Positions 17,854-25,575 of a stretch of DNA of 32,914 nt are shown here, piece by piece. Source of the stretch: Rhodoplanes elegans (GTDB lineage: Bacteria > Pseudomonadota > Alphaproteobacteria > Rhizobiales > Xanthobacteraceae). The notes beneath the pieces were generated by a model. The model saw only the letters and a program-made list of their open reading frames with translations, was not told where the DNA came from and made no database searches. Location: assembly GCF_016653355.1 (NCBI RefSeq), contig NZ_NHSK01000151.1, forward strand, positions 1 through 32,914, written 5' to 3'. Numbering within the stretch: position 1 is the first letter of the stretch; the number at the start of each line of letters is the position of its first letter. The translations under genes were made by a program, and so were the position numbers.

Positions 17854-18618
17854 GTGATTCATGGGAGGTCGGCTTGTGGAGGGCCGAATACGGTCGACGC
17901 GCGATCAGATTGGGAAGGCGAGCTCGGACGTTGGCTCGATCAGTTTCTGGACCGGCTGGGCCACAAGGCGCGACGGCGGATGTGTCCCCGGTACGTGGCA
18001 GGCCTGATCGGGCCGGGAGACCGTAAGAGCATCCAGCCTATGACGGAACGGTTTGCGCCGGGGGACTACGACCAGTTGCACCACTTCGTCGCCGGCGGGG
18101 TTTGGGATGCCGCGCCGTTGGAGGACGAACGCGTCCGACAGGCCGACAGGCTGGTCGGCGGCAGGGACGCCGTCCTGGTGATCGACGACACGGCGCTGCC
18201 CAAGAATGGCGATCATTCGGTGGGGGTAGCACCCCAATATGCGACGGCGCTGGGAAAGACGGCGAACTGCCAGACTTTGGTGTCGCTGACGCTCGCCCGC
18301 GACGAGGTGCCGGTGACGGTCGCACTGCGGCTGTTCCTCCCCGAGAGCTGGACGAGCGACCCGGCTCGCATGGAAAAGGCCGGCGTTCCGGTGCAATTCC
18401 GCACGGCTCGGACCAAGCCGGAGATCGCGCTTGCGGAGATCGATCGAATGATCGCTGCCGGCACTCGCTTCGGCTGCGTGCTGGCCGATGCCGGATATGG
18501 ACTCAGTGCCCCGTTCCGCCATGGGCTGACGGGGCGCAAGCTGAACTGGGCGGTCGGCATTCCACGGCATCAGAAGGTGTACCCTATCGACGTGCGACTG
18601 ATCTGGCCCGAGGCGTCA
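17854..18618 (+). pseudogene. IS701-like transposase N-terminal fragment
   Basis: About 250 residues of an IS701-type DDE transposase are present: WLDQFLDRLGHKARRRMCP, YVAGLIGPGDRKSIQPM, the first catalytic Asp in LVIDDTALPKNGDHSVGVA, QYATALGKTANCQTLVSL and VLADAGYG (second Asp region). Family similarity ends after VYPIDVRLIWPEA, where the DNA joins an IS4 fragment on the other strand. The usual length is above 400 aa, so the C-terminal catalytic part is lost. GTG at 17854 is a plausible original start. Confidence 0.8.
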
Positions 18619-18621
18619 CGC

Positions 18622-19076
18622 GGACCCGAGCGGCGTGCCGCTCAAGGTCACCGCCAAGCTCGAATGCATCAGCACTCCGCACAAGGTCAACGCGTTGGGC
18701 TGGCCCGCCTTGTAACGCCCGGCGTTGATGGTCTTGATAAAGCCGATCTTGCCGGCTGTGCGCGGCTGTATATGAACTCGGTGGTGTCTTGCAGGATGAG
18801 GATCGGGCCCTCGCTCGCGGCGCAGCGCTCGGCGGTCGCGGCGAAATGACCGGCGAGCACCCCATGCTCGGTCACGCGCGGGTTGTCGAAGAAACGATAG
18901 GCCGCTTTCGTCGCCGCCCAGTCGCCACACGCCGCCGGGATCGGCTGGCCAGGCGCGGCCGACATCTGCTCAAGCAGGCAGCGCATCCTGCGCGCCAGGC
19001 GTTTGTCCGGCAGCCCCGCCGCCACGACTTCGTCGTCATGCCAGCCGGCGGCGCCGGCACCTGTGTCCCCGCTCAT
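18622..19076 (-). pseudogene. IS4-family (Tn5-like) transposase N-terminal fragment
   Basis: From the ATG at 19076 the minus strand reads PDKRLARRMRCLLEQMSA, CGDWAATKAAYRFFDNPRVT and ILILQDTTEFIYSR, matching the Tn5/IS4 DNA-binding domain and first catalytic Asp. Near 18765 the frame changes. The continuation IGFIKTINAGRYKAGQPN, TLCGVLMHSSLAVTL and SGTPLG stops abruptly at the IS701 junction. It is both truncated and frameshifted. Confidence 0.8.
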
Positions 19077-19079
19077 TTG

Positions 19080-19103
19080 TGACGCCTCCGCGAATCGGCG
19101 TCA
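19080..19103. repeat. Inverted repeat upstream of the IS4 fragment
   Basis: TGACGCC (19080-19086) and GGCGTCA (19097-19103) form a perfect 7-bp inverted repeat with a 10-nt spacer, immediately 5' of the IS4 transposase start. It may be part of that element's end or a regulatory hairpin. Confidence 0.35.
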
Positions 19104-19232
19104 CAGACAGAATCACGAACGATTCAACAGGTGCAAATTGTCGGGGTGAGATGTGGGTAATCGGAAGCCTCGCCGGGTGGGTACAGCAAATACCCCCAAG
19201 AATCCATAACTCGCTGAGATCGCAACCGCTAA

Positions 19233-19269
19233 CCACCGTCGCCTGGTGCCTCAATTGAGTCCTGACCCT
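19233..19269 (+). repeat. Third copy of the IS5/IS427 right end, bordering rfbC
   Basis: This 37-bp terminus, ending CAATTGAGTCCTGACCCT, is also found at 4211-4247 and 17754-17790. Here it stands alone, with the transposase gone, and abuts the 3' stub of rfbC. It marks where an IS insertion or IS-mediated deletion removed the rest of rfbC. Confidence 0.85.
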
Positions 19270-19270
19270 A

Positions 19271-19388
19271 GCCGGTCGAGCGCGGGGCCATCAGCCTGTC
19301 CGACAATGACGCCAAATATCTACCTCTCGCCTCTTTCGAGAGCCCGTTCACATATGACGGCGCGCTATTCGCGCCGCTAATGGCTTAA
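19271..19388 (+). pseudogene. rfbC: 3' remnant of dTDP-4-dehydrorhamnose 3,5-epimerase (rfbC/rmlC)
   Basis: The open frame ending at TAA 19386-19388 reads PVERGAISLSDNDAKYLPLA, then [18 protein letters not shown]. This is the typical RmlC C-terminus: WPV...LSxKDxxxPxL, then an aromatic SPFxYD tail. The W codon would span the IS junction. The stop codon overlaps the ribosome-binding site of rfbB, as expected in an rfbCBDA operon. More than 80% of the gene is missing, including the catalytic His and Tyr. The fragment is too short for certainty, but position and motif agree. Confidence 0.75.
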
Positions 19389-19399
19389 GGACGAAAGTC

Positions 19400-20470
19400 A
19401 TGCTGAAGGGCCGTCAAATTCTGGTCACGGGCGGGGCGGGCTTCATCGGCTCGGCGGTGGCGCATCATCTCGTGAGCGATCTCGGCGCCAGCGTGCTGGT
19501 GGTCGACAAGCTCACCTATGCGGGCCATCTCGCCTCGCTGGCCGGGCTCGAAGGCCGAGCGAGCTATCGCTTCGTGCGGGCCGACATCTGCGACGCGCCC
19601 CGCATAGCGGCGCTGCTCGCCGAGCACGAGCCGGACGCCGTGATGCATCTCGCGGCCGAGAGCCATGTCGACCGCTCGATCGACGGCCCGATGGATTTCA
19701 TCCGGACCAACGTGGTCGGCACCTGCACGCTTCTGCAGGCGGCGCTGGCACACTGGCGCGGATTGTCGCCCGAGCGGGCGCGAGCCTTCCGCTTCCATCA
19801 CGTCTCGACCGACGAGGTATTCGGGGCGCTCGGGGCGACCGGGCAGTTCACCGAGACGACGCCCTACGACCCGCGCTCGCCCTACTCGGCCTCCAAGGCC
19901 GCGTCCGATCATCTGGTCAGCGCCTGGGGGCACACCTACGGGCTGCCGGTCGTGATCAGCAACTGCTCGAACAACTACGGGCCGCGCCAGTTCCCCGAGA
20001 AGCTGATCCCGCTCAACCTGATCAAGGGCCTGGCCGGCGAGCCGATGCCGGTCTACGGCGAAGGCAAGAACGTCCGCGACTGGCTGTTCGTCGAGGACCA
20101 CGCGCGTGCCCTAGCGACGATCCTGGCGCAGGGACGGGTCGGCGAGACCTACAATGTCGGCGGCGACGCGGAGCGGCGGAACATCGACGTGGTGACGACG
20201 CTGTGCGCCGTGCTCGACGAGCTGTCGCCGCGCGCTGCGGGCCCGCATCGTGATCTGATCACCTTTGTGCGCGACCGGCCGGGTCACGACTTCCGCTACG
20301 CCATCGACTTCTCGAAGCTCGAATCCGAGCTCGGCTGGCGGCCCGCGGAATCGTTCGAGACCGGGCTGCGCCGCACCGTGCAGTGGTATCTGGACAACCG
20401 CGCCTGGTGGGAGCCGCTGCTGAAGACCACGGACGCGGCAGCGCGGCGTGGCCTCGCCGCAGTCCGCTGA
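19400..20470 (+). CDS. rfbB: dTDP-glucose 4,6-dehydratase
   Basis: This short-chain dehydrogenase/reductase (356 aa) converts dTDP-glucose to dTDP-4-keto-6-deoxyglucose with bound NAD. The NAD-binding [10 protein letters not shown] lies near residue 11, followed by [12 protein letters not shown] (conserved in RmlB), HVSTDEVFG near residue 134, and the catalytic [11 protein letters not shown] near residue 165. [16 protein letters not shown] and [12 protein letters not shown] follow. AAGGA lies 8 nt before the ATG and overlaps the rfbC stub stop. The gene is GC-rich like the rest of the rml operon, in contrast to the assembly genes upstream. Confidence 0.97.
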   Translation: MLKGRQILVTGGAGFIGSAVAHHLVSDLGASVLVVDKLTYAGHLASLAGLEGRASYRFVRADICDAPRIAALLAEHEPDAVMHLAAESHVDRSIDGPMDFIRTNVVGTCTLLQAALAHWRGLSPERARAFRFHHVSTDEVFGALGATGQFTETTPYDPRSPYSASKAASDHLVSAWGHTYGLPVVISNCSNNYGPRQFPEKLIPLNLIKGLAGEPMPVYGEGKNVRDWLFVEDHARALATILAQGRVGETYNVGGDAERRNIDVVTTLCAVLDELSPRAAGPHRDLITFVRDRPGHDFRYAIDFSKLESELGWRPAESFETGLRRTVQWYLDNRAWWEPLLKTTDAAARRGLAAVR

Positions 20471-20483
20471 CCATGCCCCCGTC

Positions 20484-21365
20484 ATGAAGCTCCTGCTCCT
20501 CGGCGGAACCGGCCAGCTCGGCCGCGAGATCTTCCTCCACGCCGGTCCGGGATTGAGCATCGTCGCGCCGACGCGTCGCGATCTCGATCTCGTACGGCCG
20601 GAGACGATCGACTCCTATGTCGCCGCGCAGGACGTCGACGTGATCGTCAATGCTGCCGCCTACACGGCCGTCGACAAGGCCGAGAGCGAGCGCGATCTCG
20701 CCTTCGTGCTCAATGCCGAGGTGCCGGGCCGGCTCGCCGCCGCGGCCGCCGCGAAGGGCATCCCGCTCGTCCATGTCTCGACCGACTACGTGTTCGACGG
20801 CATTAAGGGCGCGCCCTATCGCCCGACCGACCCGGTGGCGCCGCTCGGCGTCTACGGCGCCAGCAAGGAGGCGGGCGAGAAGGCCGTTCGCGCCACGTCG
20901 GGGCGTGCAGTGATCCTGCGCACCGCCTGGGTCTACGGTCCGTTCGGTGGCAACTTCATGAAGACCATGCTGCGGCTCGGCCGCGAGCGCGACGTGCTGC
21001 GCGTCGTCGACGACCAGCGCGGCACGCCGACCGCCTCGGCGGATCTCGCGGCTGCCAGCCTCGCGATCGCGGTCCGGCTCGTGAACGATCCGGGCGACCA
21101 CGGCGGCACGTTCCACTTCACGAATGCAGGCGAGACCACCTGGTGCGGTTTCGCCCGCGCCATCTTCGATCTGGCGGGGTCGCGGCTCGCGCGACGACCC
21201 GACGTGCTCGCGATCACCACGGCCGAGTATCCGACACCGGCGCGGCGCCCGGCCGACTCGCGGCTCGATTGCGACGCGACGATTGCTCGTTATCACATTT
21301 CGCAGCCCGATTGGCGTACTGCCTTGGCCTCAACGCTCGACCGAATTCTCGAAAGGACGATTTGA
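20484..21365 (+). CDS. rfbD: dTDP-4-dehydrorhamnose reductase
   Basis: This NADPH-dependent reductase (293 aa) performs the last step to dTDP-L-rhamnose. [16 protein letters not shown] opens the Rossmann fold. VSTDYVFDG and [13 protein letters not shown] give the Ser/Thr-Tyr-Lys catalytic set, and [20 protein letters not shown] follows. I start at ATG 20484, not at the upstream in-frame ATG inside rfbB, because the beta-alpha-beta unit begins at once. The gap to rfbB is only 13 bp. Its substrate needs RmlC, which is truncated here. Confidence 0.96.
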   Translation: MKLLLLGGTGQLGREIFLHAGPGLSIVAPTRRDLDLVRPETIDSYVAAQDVDVIVNAAAYTAVDKAESERDLAFVLNAEVPGRLAAAAAAKGIPLVHVSTDYVFDGIKGAPYRPTDPVAPLGVYGASKEAGEKAVRATSGRAVILRTAWVYGPFGGNFMKTMLRLGRERDVLRVVDDQRGTPTASADLAAASLAIAVRLVNDPGDHGGTFHFTNAGETTWCGFARAIFDLAGSRLARRPDVLAITTAEYPTPARRPADSRLDCDATIARYHISQPDWRTALASTLDRILERTI

Positions 21366-21366
21366 C

Positions 21367-22299
21367 ATGAAGGGCATTATTCTTGCCGGCGGCAGCGGCA
21401 CGCGGCTCTATCCGGCGACGCTTGCCGTCAACAAGCAGCTTCTGCCCGTCTACGACAAGCCGATGATCTACTATCCACTGTCGGTGCTGATGCTGGCGGG
21501 CATCCGCGAGATCCTCCTGATCTCGACCCCGGAGCATCTCGGCTTCTACCGGCAGCTGCTCGGCGACGGCGCGACCTGGGGCATCCGAATCGACTACGTC
21601 GTGCAGGACAAGCCGATCGGGCTCGCTCACGCCTTCGTGCTGGGACGCGACTTCGTCGGCACCGACAAGGTATGCCTGATCCTCGGCGACAACATCTTCT
21701 ACGGCCACGGCCTCTCGGCCGAGCTGGCGCGGGCCGCGGAGTCCGACGCCGGCGCGACCGTGTTCGGATATAACGTGCGCGAGCCCAGCCAATACGGCGT
21801 CGTCGTGTTCGATCCTGCCGGTAAGCCCGTTGAGCTGATCGAGAAGCCGAATACCTTCAGGTCGCCCTGGGCCGTCACCGGCCTGTACTTCTACGACAAT
21901 CGCGTGCTCGACATCGCGGCCGACCTCAAGCCGTCGGCGCGCGGCGAGCTGGAGATCACCGACGTCAACCGCTGTTATCTGGAGATGGGTGCGCTCGAGG
22001 TGGTGAAGCTCGGCCGCGGCTATGCTTGGCTCGACACCGGCACGCACGACGCACTCCTGGAAGCGTCCGAGTTCGTCCGCTCAATCCAGGCCCGCCAGGG
22101 TCTTCTGGTCGGCTGTCTGGAGGAGGTGGCTTATTTGCAAGGCTTCATCGATGCAGATGCTGTCCTGCGCCTCGCCAAGCGATACGAGAAGACCAACTAC
22201 GGCGTCTACCTCAAGCAGATCGTCGAAGATGCCAAGGATGAAGTTCAGCCGAGTAAGCGCGGCATCAAGAAGGTCATTTCCGAAGCGTTGCTGTCTTGA
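21367..22299 (+). CDS. rfbA: Glucose-1-phosphate thymidylyltransferase
   Basis: This enzyme makes dTDP-glucose from glucose-1-phosphate and dTTP. It begins [18 protein letters not shown] with the nucleotide-binding GGSGTRLYP. Then come [20 protein letters not shown], the substrate loop [44 protein letters not shown] and [18 protein letters not shown] precedes the ATG by about 9 nt, and the gene starts 1 bp after rfbD ends. At 310 aa it carries roughly 20 extra residues after the usual NYGxYL end. That charged tail overlaps the convergent integrase gene by 26 bp. Confidence 0.97.
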   Translation: MKGIILAGGSGTRLYPATLAVNKQLLPVYDKPMIYYPLSVLMLAGIREILLISTPEHLGFYRQLLGDGATWGIRIDYVVQDKPIGLAHAFVLGRDFVGTDKVCLILGDNIFYGHGLSAELARAAESDAGATVFGYNVREPSQYGVVVFDPAGKPVELIEKPNTFRSPWAVTGLYFYDNRVLDIAADLKPSARGELEITDVNRCYLEMGALEVVKLGRGYAWLDTGTHDALLEASEFVRSIQARQGLLVGCLEEVAYLQGFIDADAVLRLAKRYEKTNYGVYLKQIVEDAKDEVQPSKRGIKKVISEALLS

Positions 22300-23218
22300 G
22301 GAGTTCTGCGCTCTGGACGTAGCGGGCGACGACGTTGACTGATTTCCAGCCGCCGGACCGCATGATCGGCAGGATGCCGAGGCCGGCGGTCATCATGTCC
22401 TGGGCGGCGCCGACCCGCATGGAGTGACCCGATATTCTTGCCTGCTCAACCTCCGAGAGGCCGGCAGCCCGGGCGCGCTGCTTAAGGATGCGGCCGATCG
22501 AGTGGGGATGTAGTGACAATGGCCCGACGACTCCGGCGACGATGCGGCGGAACAGATCGCCCTCGGTGATCTCGGCGGCCGCCAGCCATTTTCGGAGCAT
22601 CCCGGCCGCTGCGGCGGAGATGTAGCCTTCGCGGCCGTCGCCGAACGGGTCGTTCTTGGCGCGGCGGATGAGGGCGAGCATGCCGCCGTCGGGGAGGGGG
22701 CTCAGGTCCTCAACGCGGAGCGCGACGAGCTCCGAACGGCGGCAGAGCGTGTCGTAGCCGACCGCGATGACGGCGCGGTCCCGCAGGCCGGCGAGGTTTT
22801 TGGGGCAGGCGGCGATCAGGCGGTCGCGGAGGACGGCCGTGAGCCCGAGCGCCTGAGCCGGGCGGCGCGGCTTCGTTCGCAGCGCGCGCCGCATGGCGAT
22901 CAGAACATCCTCGTCTTCGGCGGGATCGCGTAGATGGAACAAACGATGAACTTTTCGGATCGAGGCCAAGCGTCGGCGGAGTGTGCTGGCGGAGGCCGAA
23001 GCCGCGTCGGCCGCCAGAAACGCGGCGACCGTCTCCGGCGAGGCGGGCAGGGGGCAAAGGCCCTGCTTGCTGCACCACTTGTCGAACAGCCGGAAGTCGG
23101 CCCGATAGCTGCGGAGCGTGTTTTCCGAGTAGGCGCCATCGAGGCGACGCAACGCCTCTTCCCAGTTCCGACCGTTTTTGGATCGAGTGGCGTGCGGTTC
23201 GGCGCTGCTCTGTGGCAT
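22274..23218 (-). CDS. Tyrosine recombinase / phage-type integrase
   Basis: This 314-aa protein has an N-terminal SAM-like DNA-binding domain ([19 protein letters not shown]) and a C-terminal catalytic domain. Arg161 lies in [11 protein letters not shown], His265 and Arg268 in [12 protein letters not shown], Trp291 in SGGWKSV, and the nucleophile Tyr300 in ARYV. I start at the ATG at 23218. A longer in-frame start at 23605 would run through the divergent XRE gene. The good sigma70-type promoter lies just upstream of 23218. The 3' end overlaps rfbA by 26 bp on the opposite strand. It likely marks a small accessory segment inserted next to the rml operon. Confidence 0.9.
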   Translation of the reverse strand: MPQSSAEPHATRSKNGRNWEEALRRLDGAYSENTLRSYRADFRLFDKWCSKQGLCPLPASPETVAAFLAADAASASASTLRRRLASIRKVHRLFHLRDPAEDEDVLIAMRRALRTKPRRPAQALGLTAVLRDRLIAACPKNLAGLRDRAVIAVGYDTLCRRSELVALRVEDLSPLPDGGMLALIRRAKNDPFGDGREGYISAAAAGMLRKWLAAAEITEGDLFRRIVAGVVGPLSLHPHSIGRILKQRARAAGLSEVEQARISGHSMRVGAAQDMMTAGLGILPIMRSGGWKSVNVVARYVQSAELLKTATLRK

Positions 23219-23240
23219 AATTGACGTTCTGAGCTTCCGT

Positions 23241-23280
23241 GCATCAAAAATGATATAGGAAGCATCAATTGAAGTGTCAA
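23241..23280 (-). promoter_or_regulatory. Integrase promoter with paired direct-repeat operator candidates
   Basis: On the minus strand, TTGACA (23280-23275) and TATATC (23257-23252) are separated by exactly 17 nt, placing a transcription start about 25 nt before the integrase ATG. The plus-strand heptamer GCATCAA occurs at 23241-23247 and 23262-23268. The copies are 21 bp apart, two helical turns, and overlap the promoter. The divergently encoded XRE protein is the obvious candidate repressor; this is inferred. Confidence 0.6.
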
Positions 23281-23284
23281 GCGA

Positions 23285-23566
23285 ATGCTCACTGGTCTCC
23301 AGATCCGCGCAGCTCGGGCTGCCCTGAACATCACAGCTCGTGAGCTGTCGCAGCGTTCGGGTGTAAGTCTCCCGACGATTCAACGCCTGGAGACCGTTGA
23401 TGACGTTCCGCAGAGCCGTACGTCGACTCTCATGGATGTAAAGGCCGCTCTCGAATCCGCCGGCATCGAGTTCATCGGCACCCCGGCCGATCGGCCCGGC
23501 ATCCGGCTGGCCAGTTCCACAGCCCGAAAGTCCGATCCCGGCCGGGTGCCAGGTGATGCCGATTAA
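23285..23566 (+). CDS. XRE-family helix-turn-helix regulator
   Basis: This small (93 aa) Cro/CI-type DNA-binding protein shows LQIRAARAALNITARELSQR, then SGVSLPTIQRLET (recognition helix), followed by a dimerisation tail KAALESAGIEFIG with PGIRLA. It is divergent from the integrase with a 66-bp shared promoter region, suggesting it regulates that gene and itself. A second protein of the same subfamily lies at 28510-28797. The ATG at 23285 has no strong ribosome-binding site, so translation may be weak or leaderless. Confidence 0.85.
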   Translation: MLTGLQIRAARAALNITARELSQRSGVSLPTIQRLETVDDVPQSRTSTLMDVKAALESAGIEFIGTPADRPGIRLASSTARKSDPGRVPGDAD

Positions 23567-24223
23567 GGGCGCCTGCAGGAGCGTTTCGCCGGGCGCGAGC
23601 CCCATCTTCTCGCTGGCGCCGATGGCTGCGGAGACGCTTGCTCCGGCCCGTTCGTCACGCGTGCCGCGCGCGGTCTTGGCGCTGGACTGAGATAGTTCGC
23701 GCGGCCGCCTTTCGCACAGGCGAACTCTCTCTGCGGCGGCGAGCGCCCGGGGAGGGGGGCTGGCAGGCGCCCGTTAAAGCCGCCCTGCCGCCCTGGATCC
23801 CAGCCGCCGTTCCCGGTTCCCGGCAGATCCCGCCTGTTCCCGGCAAATCCCGGCTGATCACCCGTAAACCCGCCGACAGCCCTTGCCGTTATCGCGCGTG
23901 CGATGATCCGCGTTATCGCGCGGCGGCCGATGACGGCCGCAAGGACGCGATCATATCCTGTGTCCTACCGCTTCCATGTCTTTCGGTCCCGGCCGGTGAT
24001 GTGAACAAACCGTGCACAAGAGTTCGCCCGATGCGCCGATCCTGAGTCGCTTCTGCTCTGCGCTCCACGGGTCTATGGCGCGCGGCTTCCTTTGACGGAT
24101 CCTGACAGCCGTTCACACCTGCCTATAACGCGGGACCTGCCCCCGGTTCGGGCGGGTTGGTGCCGACCGAGCGCAGCAAGCAGGCGACGCGCCACATACC
24201 CACCTGTCGCGGCAGCTCGCCTG
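23567..24223. other. Gene-free 650-bp stretch with two families of short direct repeats
   Basis: I see no supportable gene between the XRE regulator and vapC. The stretch contains a 20-bp tandem duplication (18 of 20 bases equal) at 23817-23836 and 23837-23856, beginning TTCCCGGCARATCCCG. It also has a 12-bp repeat CGTTATCGCGCG at 23887-23898 and 23911-23922. Open frames across it have no family resemblance. Confidence 0.6.
23817..23922. repeat. Iteron-like direct repeats
   Basis: Two adjacent 20-bp units starting TTCCCGGCA are followed about 30 bp later by two CGTTATCGCGCG units with a 24-bp period. Regular spacing near two helical turns suggests a protein-binding array. Relation to a replication, partition or recombination site is conjecture. 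Confidence 0.5.
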
Positions 24224-24667
24224 TCAGGCGCGGGCCGAAGGCAACTGCTTCAGTGGATTGGCAAGCGGCACGCCGAGCGATGTGAAGTGCCGCTCATTCG
24301 CCGTGAGCACCGTGAATCCGCGCGCGGCGGCCGTGGCGGCGATGGCGATGTCCTGGAAACCGGGATCATGCGCGCGCGCTCGGTCGAAAATGGCGCCGGC
24401 GTGGCGAGCAGCATCCACATCGAATGGCAGGATGCGTCCGGCGTAGAAATGCTCGACAGCCGCGAGCCAGCGACGCAGGCGCTCGGCCTTGGTGCTGGCG
24501 CCGATCCGATCGGCGCGGGCAATGCCAGCCTCGATCTCGGCGATGGTGACGGTCGAGATGTAGAGCAGGTCGTCATGTTCACGCACCCAGGTCGCGAAGG
24601 CCTCGGGGCCGACCTGGCGCTTGGCTGGAGCATCGGCAGAAACGATGTTGGTGTCGAGCAGATACAA
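24224..24667 (-). CDS. vapC: VapC/FitB-type PIN-domain toxin
   Basis: This 147-aa PIN-domain ribonuclease has acidic residues in the expected places: Asp5 in YLLDTN, Glu44 in TIAEIEAGI and Asp106 in GFQDIAIAATA, followed by VLTANERHF. As a type II toxin it would cleave RNA, often initiator tRNA in this family. It uses a TTG start 2 nt after the antitoxin stop codon, so translation is coupled to the antitoxin. Confidence 0.92.
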   Translation of the reverse strand: MYLLDTNIVSADAPAKRQVGPEAFATWVREHDDLLYISTVTIAEIEAGIARADRIGASTKAERLRRWLAAVEHFYAGRILPFDVDAARHAGAIFDRARAHDPGFQDIAIAATAAARGFTVLTANERHFTSLGVPLANPLKQLPSARA

Positions 24668-24669
24668 GG

Positions 24670-24921
24670 TCAGAGACCGGTCTCACGCAGGGTGCGCGCG
24701 GGCTTGCGCGACCGCTCCGGGATGTCGCCCGGCTCGCCGGGGAAGGCAAGCAGCAGATCGGCGAAGCTCGGCACCTTGGAAACCCGCTCCCACTCCTCGA
24801 AGGAGACGAGAACGGCTTCCTTGCGGCCGTGGCGGGTGATGACGGTCGGCTCGCCGGCAACGGCCCGATCGACTACGGCAGAGAGCGTCGCCTTCGCGTC
24901 CTTGAGTTGGAGTTCCTTCAT
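24670..24921 (-). CDS. Phd/YefM-family antitoxin
   Basis: This antitoxin (83 aa from ATG 24921) begins MKELQLKDAKATLSAVVDRA with PTVITRHGRKEAVLVSFEEW, the standard Phd/YefM fold. The C-terminal arm that should block the PIN toxin is FADLLLAFPGEP. A GTG at 24945 would extend it by 8 residues. That codon lies inside the palindromic operator, so ATG 24921 is preferred. It precedes vapC in a two-gene operon. Confidence 0.9.
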   Translation of the reverse strand: MKELQLKDAKATLSAVVDRAVAGEPTVITRHGRKEAVLVSFEEWERVSKVPSFADLLLAFPGEPGDIPERSRKPARTLRETGL

Positions 24922-24935
24922 CGCACTGTACCTAT

Positions 24936-24957
24936 ATATGACCACCGATAGTCATAT
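24936..24957. promoter_or_regulatory. Palindromic operator of the toxin-antitoxin operon
   Basis: ATATGAC (24936-24942) and GTCATAT (24951-24957) form a perfect 7-bp inverted repeat with an 8-nt spacer, 15 bp upstream of the antitoxin ATG. Phd/YefM proteins bind such sites for autorepression. The position and AT-rich arms fit a combined promoter/operator. Confidence 0.7.
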
Positions 24958-25264
24958 TTGTATCGCATCCCTGTGTCTTTGCAAGGGGCGGAACGGTCGG
25001 ATCGGCCGGATCGGCGGCGCAGGCGGCAGGCTCGTCTCCCCGGGGGGGATCACGTGGCGGAGCGGACCAGCGCCTTGATCAGCTCCGACGCGGACAGGTC
25101 GGTGCCGCCGGTGTCGGAGGCCCCTGCTGCGCTTTGGAGGTCGAGGCCGTAGTCGGCGGCCGAGTTCGCGGCGGAGCGGCCCCTCGATCGGCGACGCTGC
25201 CATGACGGCAGGACGCGCGCCAAGCTCGATCTGCGGTCGCCCGAGCGCTGGCTCGGTGCCGCGG
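24958..25264. other. 307-bp stretch without recognisable gene
   Basis: Between the toxin-antitoxin operator and the antitoxin relic no gene with family features is visible. A plus-strand frame running on from about 25164 to 25374 (reading KLDLRSPERWLGAAVRHWAG in part) looks helical and coding-like, but it has no start signal or known relatives. Confidence 0.4.
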
Positions 25265-25459
25265 TCAGGCACTGGGCCGGTCGCCAGATCGCCGCCTGCG
25301 TCGACGGCCTGGAGGCCGTGCGACGATTGATGGAGGCACGAGACGCGCGACCGGGCGACCGTTCCGCGCAATGATGATTTCCGTTTCTGCTCCGGCCTCC
25401 ACCGCCTCGATAAGACGAGACAAGCTCGACTTGGCTTCGAGAATATCGACGGTCGGCAT
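25265..25459 (-). pseudogene. Orphan Phd/YefM antitoxin, decayed C-terminus
   Basis: The first 42 residues are a clear Phd/YefM antitoxin: MPTVDILEAKSSLSRLIEAV, then EIIIARNGRPVARLVP. After that the frame runs into Arg-rich, non-homologous sequence, and no toxin gene follows. It is best read as a truncated second TA module. The DNA-binding part is intact, so it could still bind operators. Confidence 0.75.
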
Positions 25460-25575
25460 GTCCTGGCTCCGGAATCCAGCTAAGAACGACTGACTGCGAT
25501 GTCAATGCACTCCGGAGGTCTGCGGCGACGTCTCGCCGCTCGCCCGACATGCTTGGGCGCGGGATTGAATTCCGC

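Noticed and set aside
19385-22047. Minus-strand open frames opposite rfbB, rfbD and rfbA
   Set aside because: They are low-complexity Arg/Ala/Gly frames antisense to genes with full catalytic motifs.
22274-23605. 443-aa integrase with a long N-terminal extension
   Set aside because: The extension runs antisense through the XRE gene and the promoter region. The integrase domain starts right after ATG 23218.
23817-23922. CRISPR array
   Set aside because: There are only two units of each repeat. The 20-bp units are adjacent with no spacer, and no cas gene is present.
23638-24045. Possible 135-aa gene after the XRE regulator
   Set aside because: Pro/Arg-rich composition, no start signal and direct repeats inside the frame argue for non-coding DNA.
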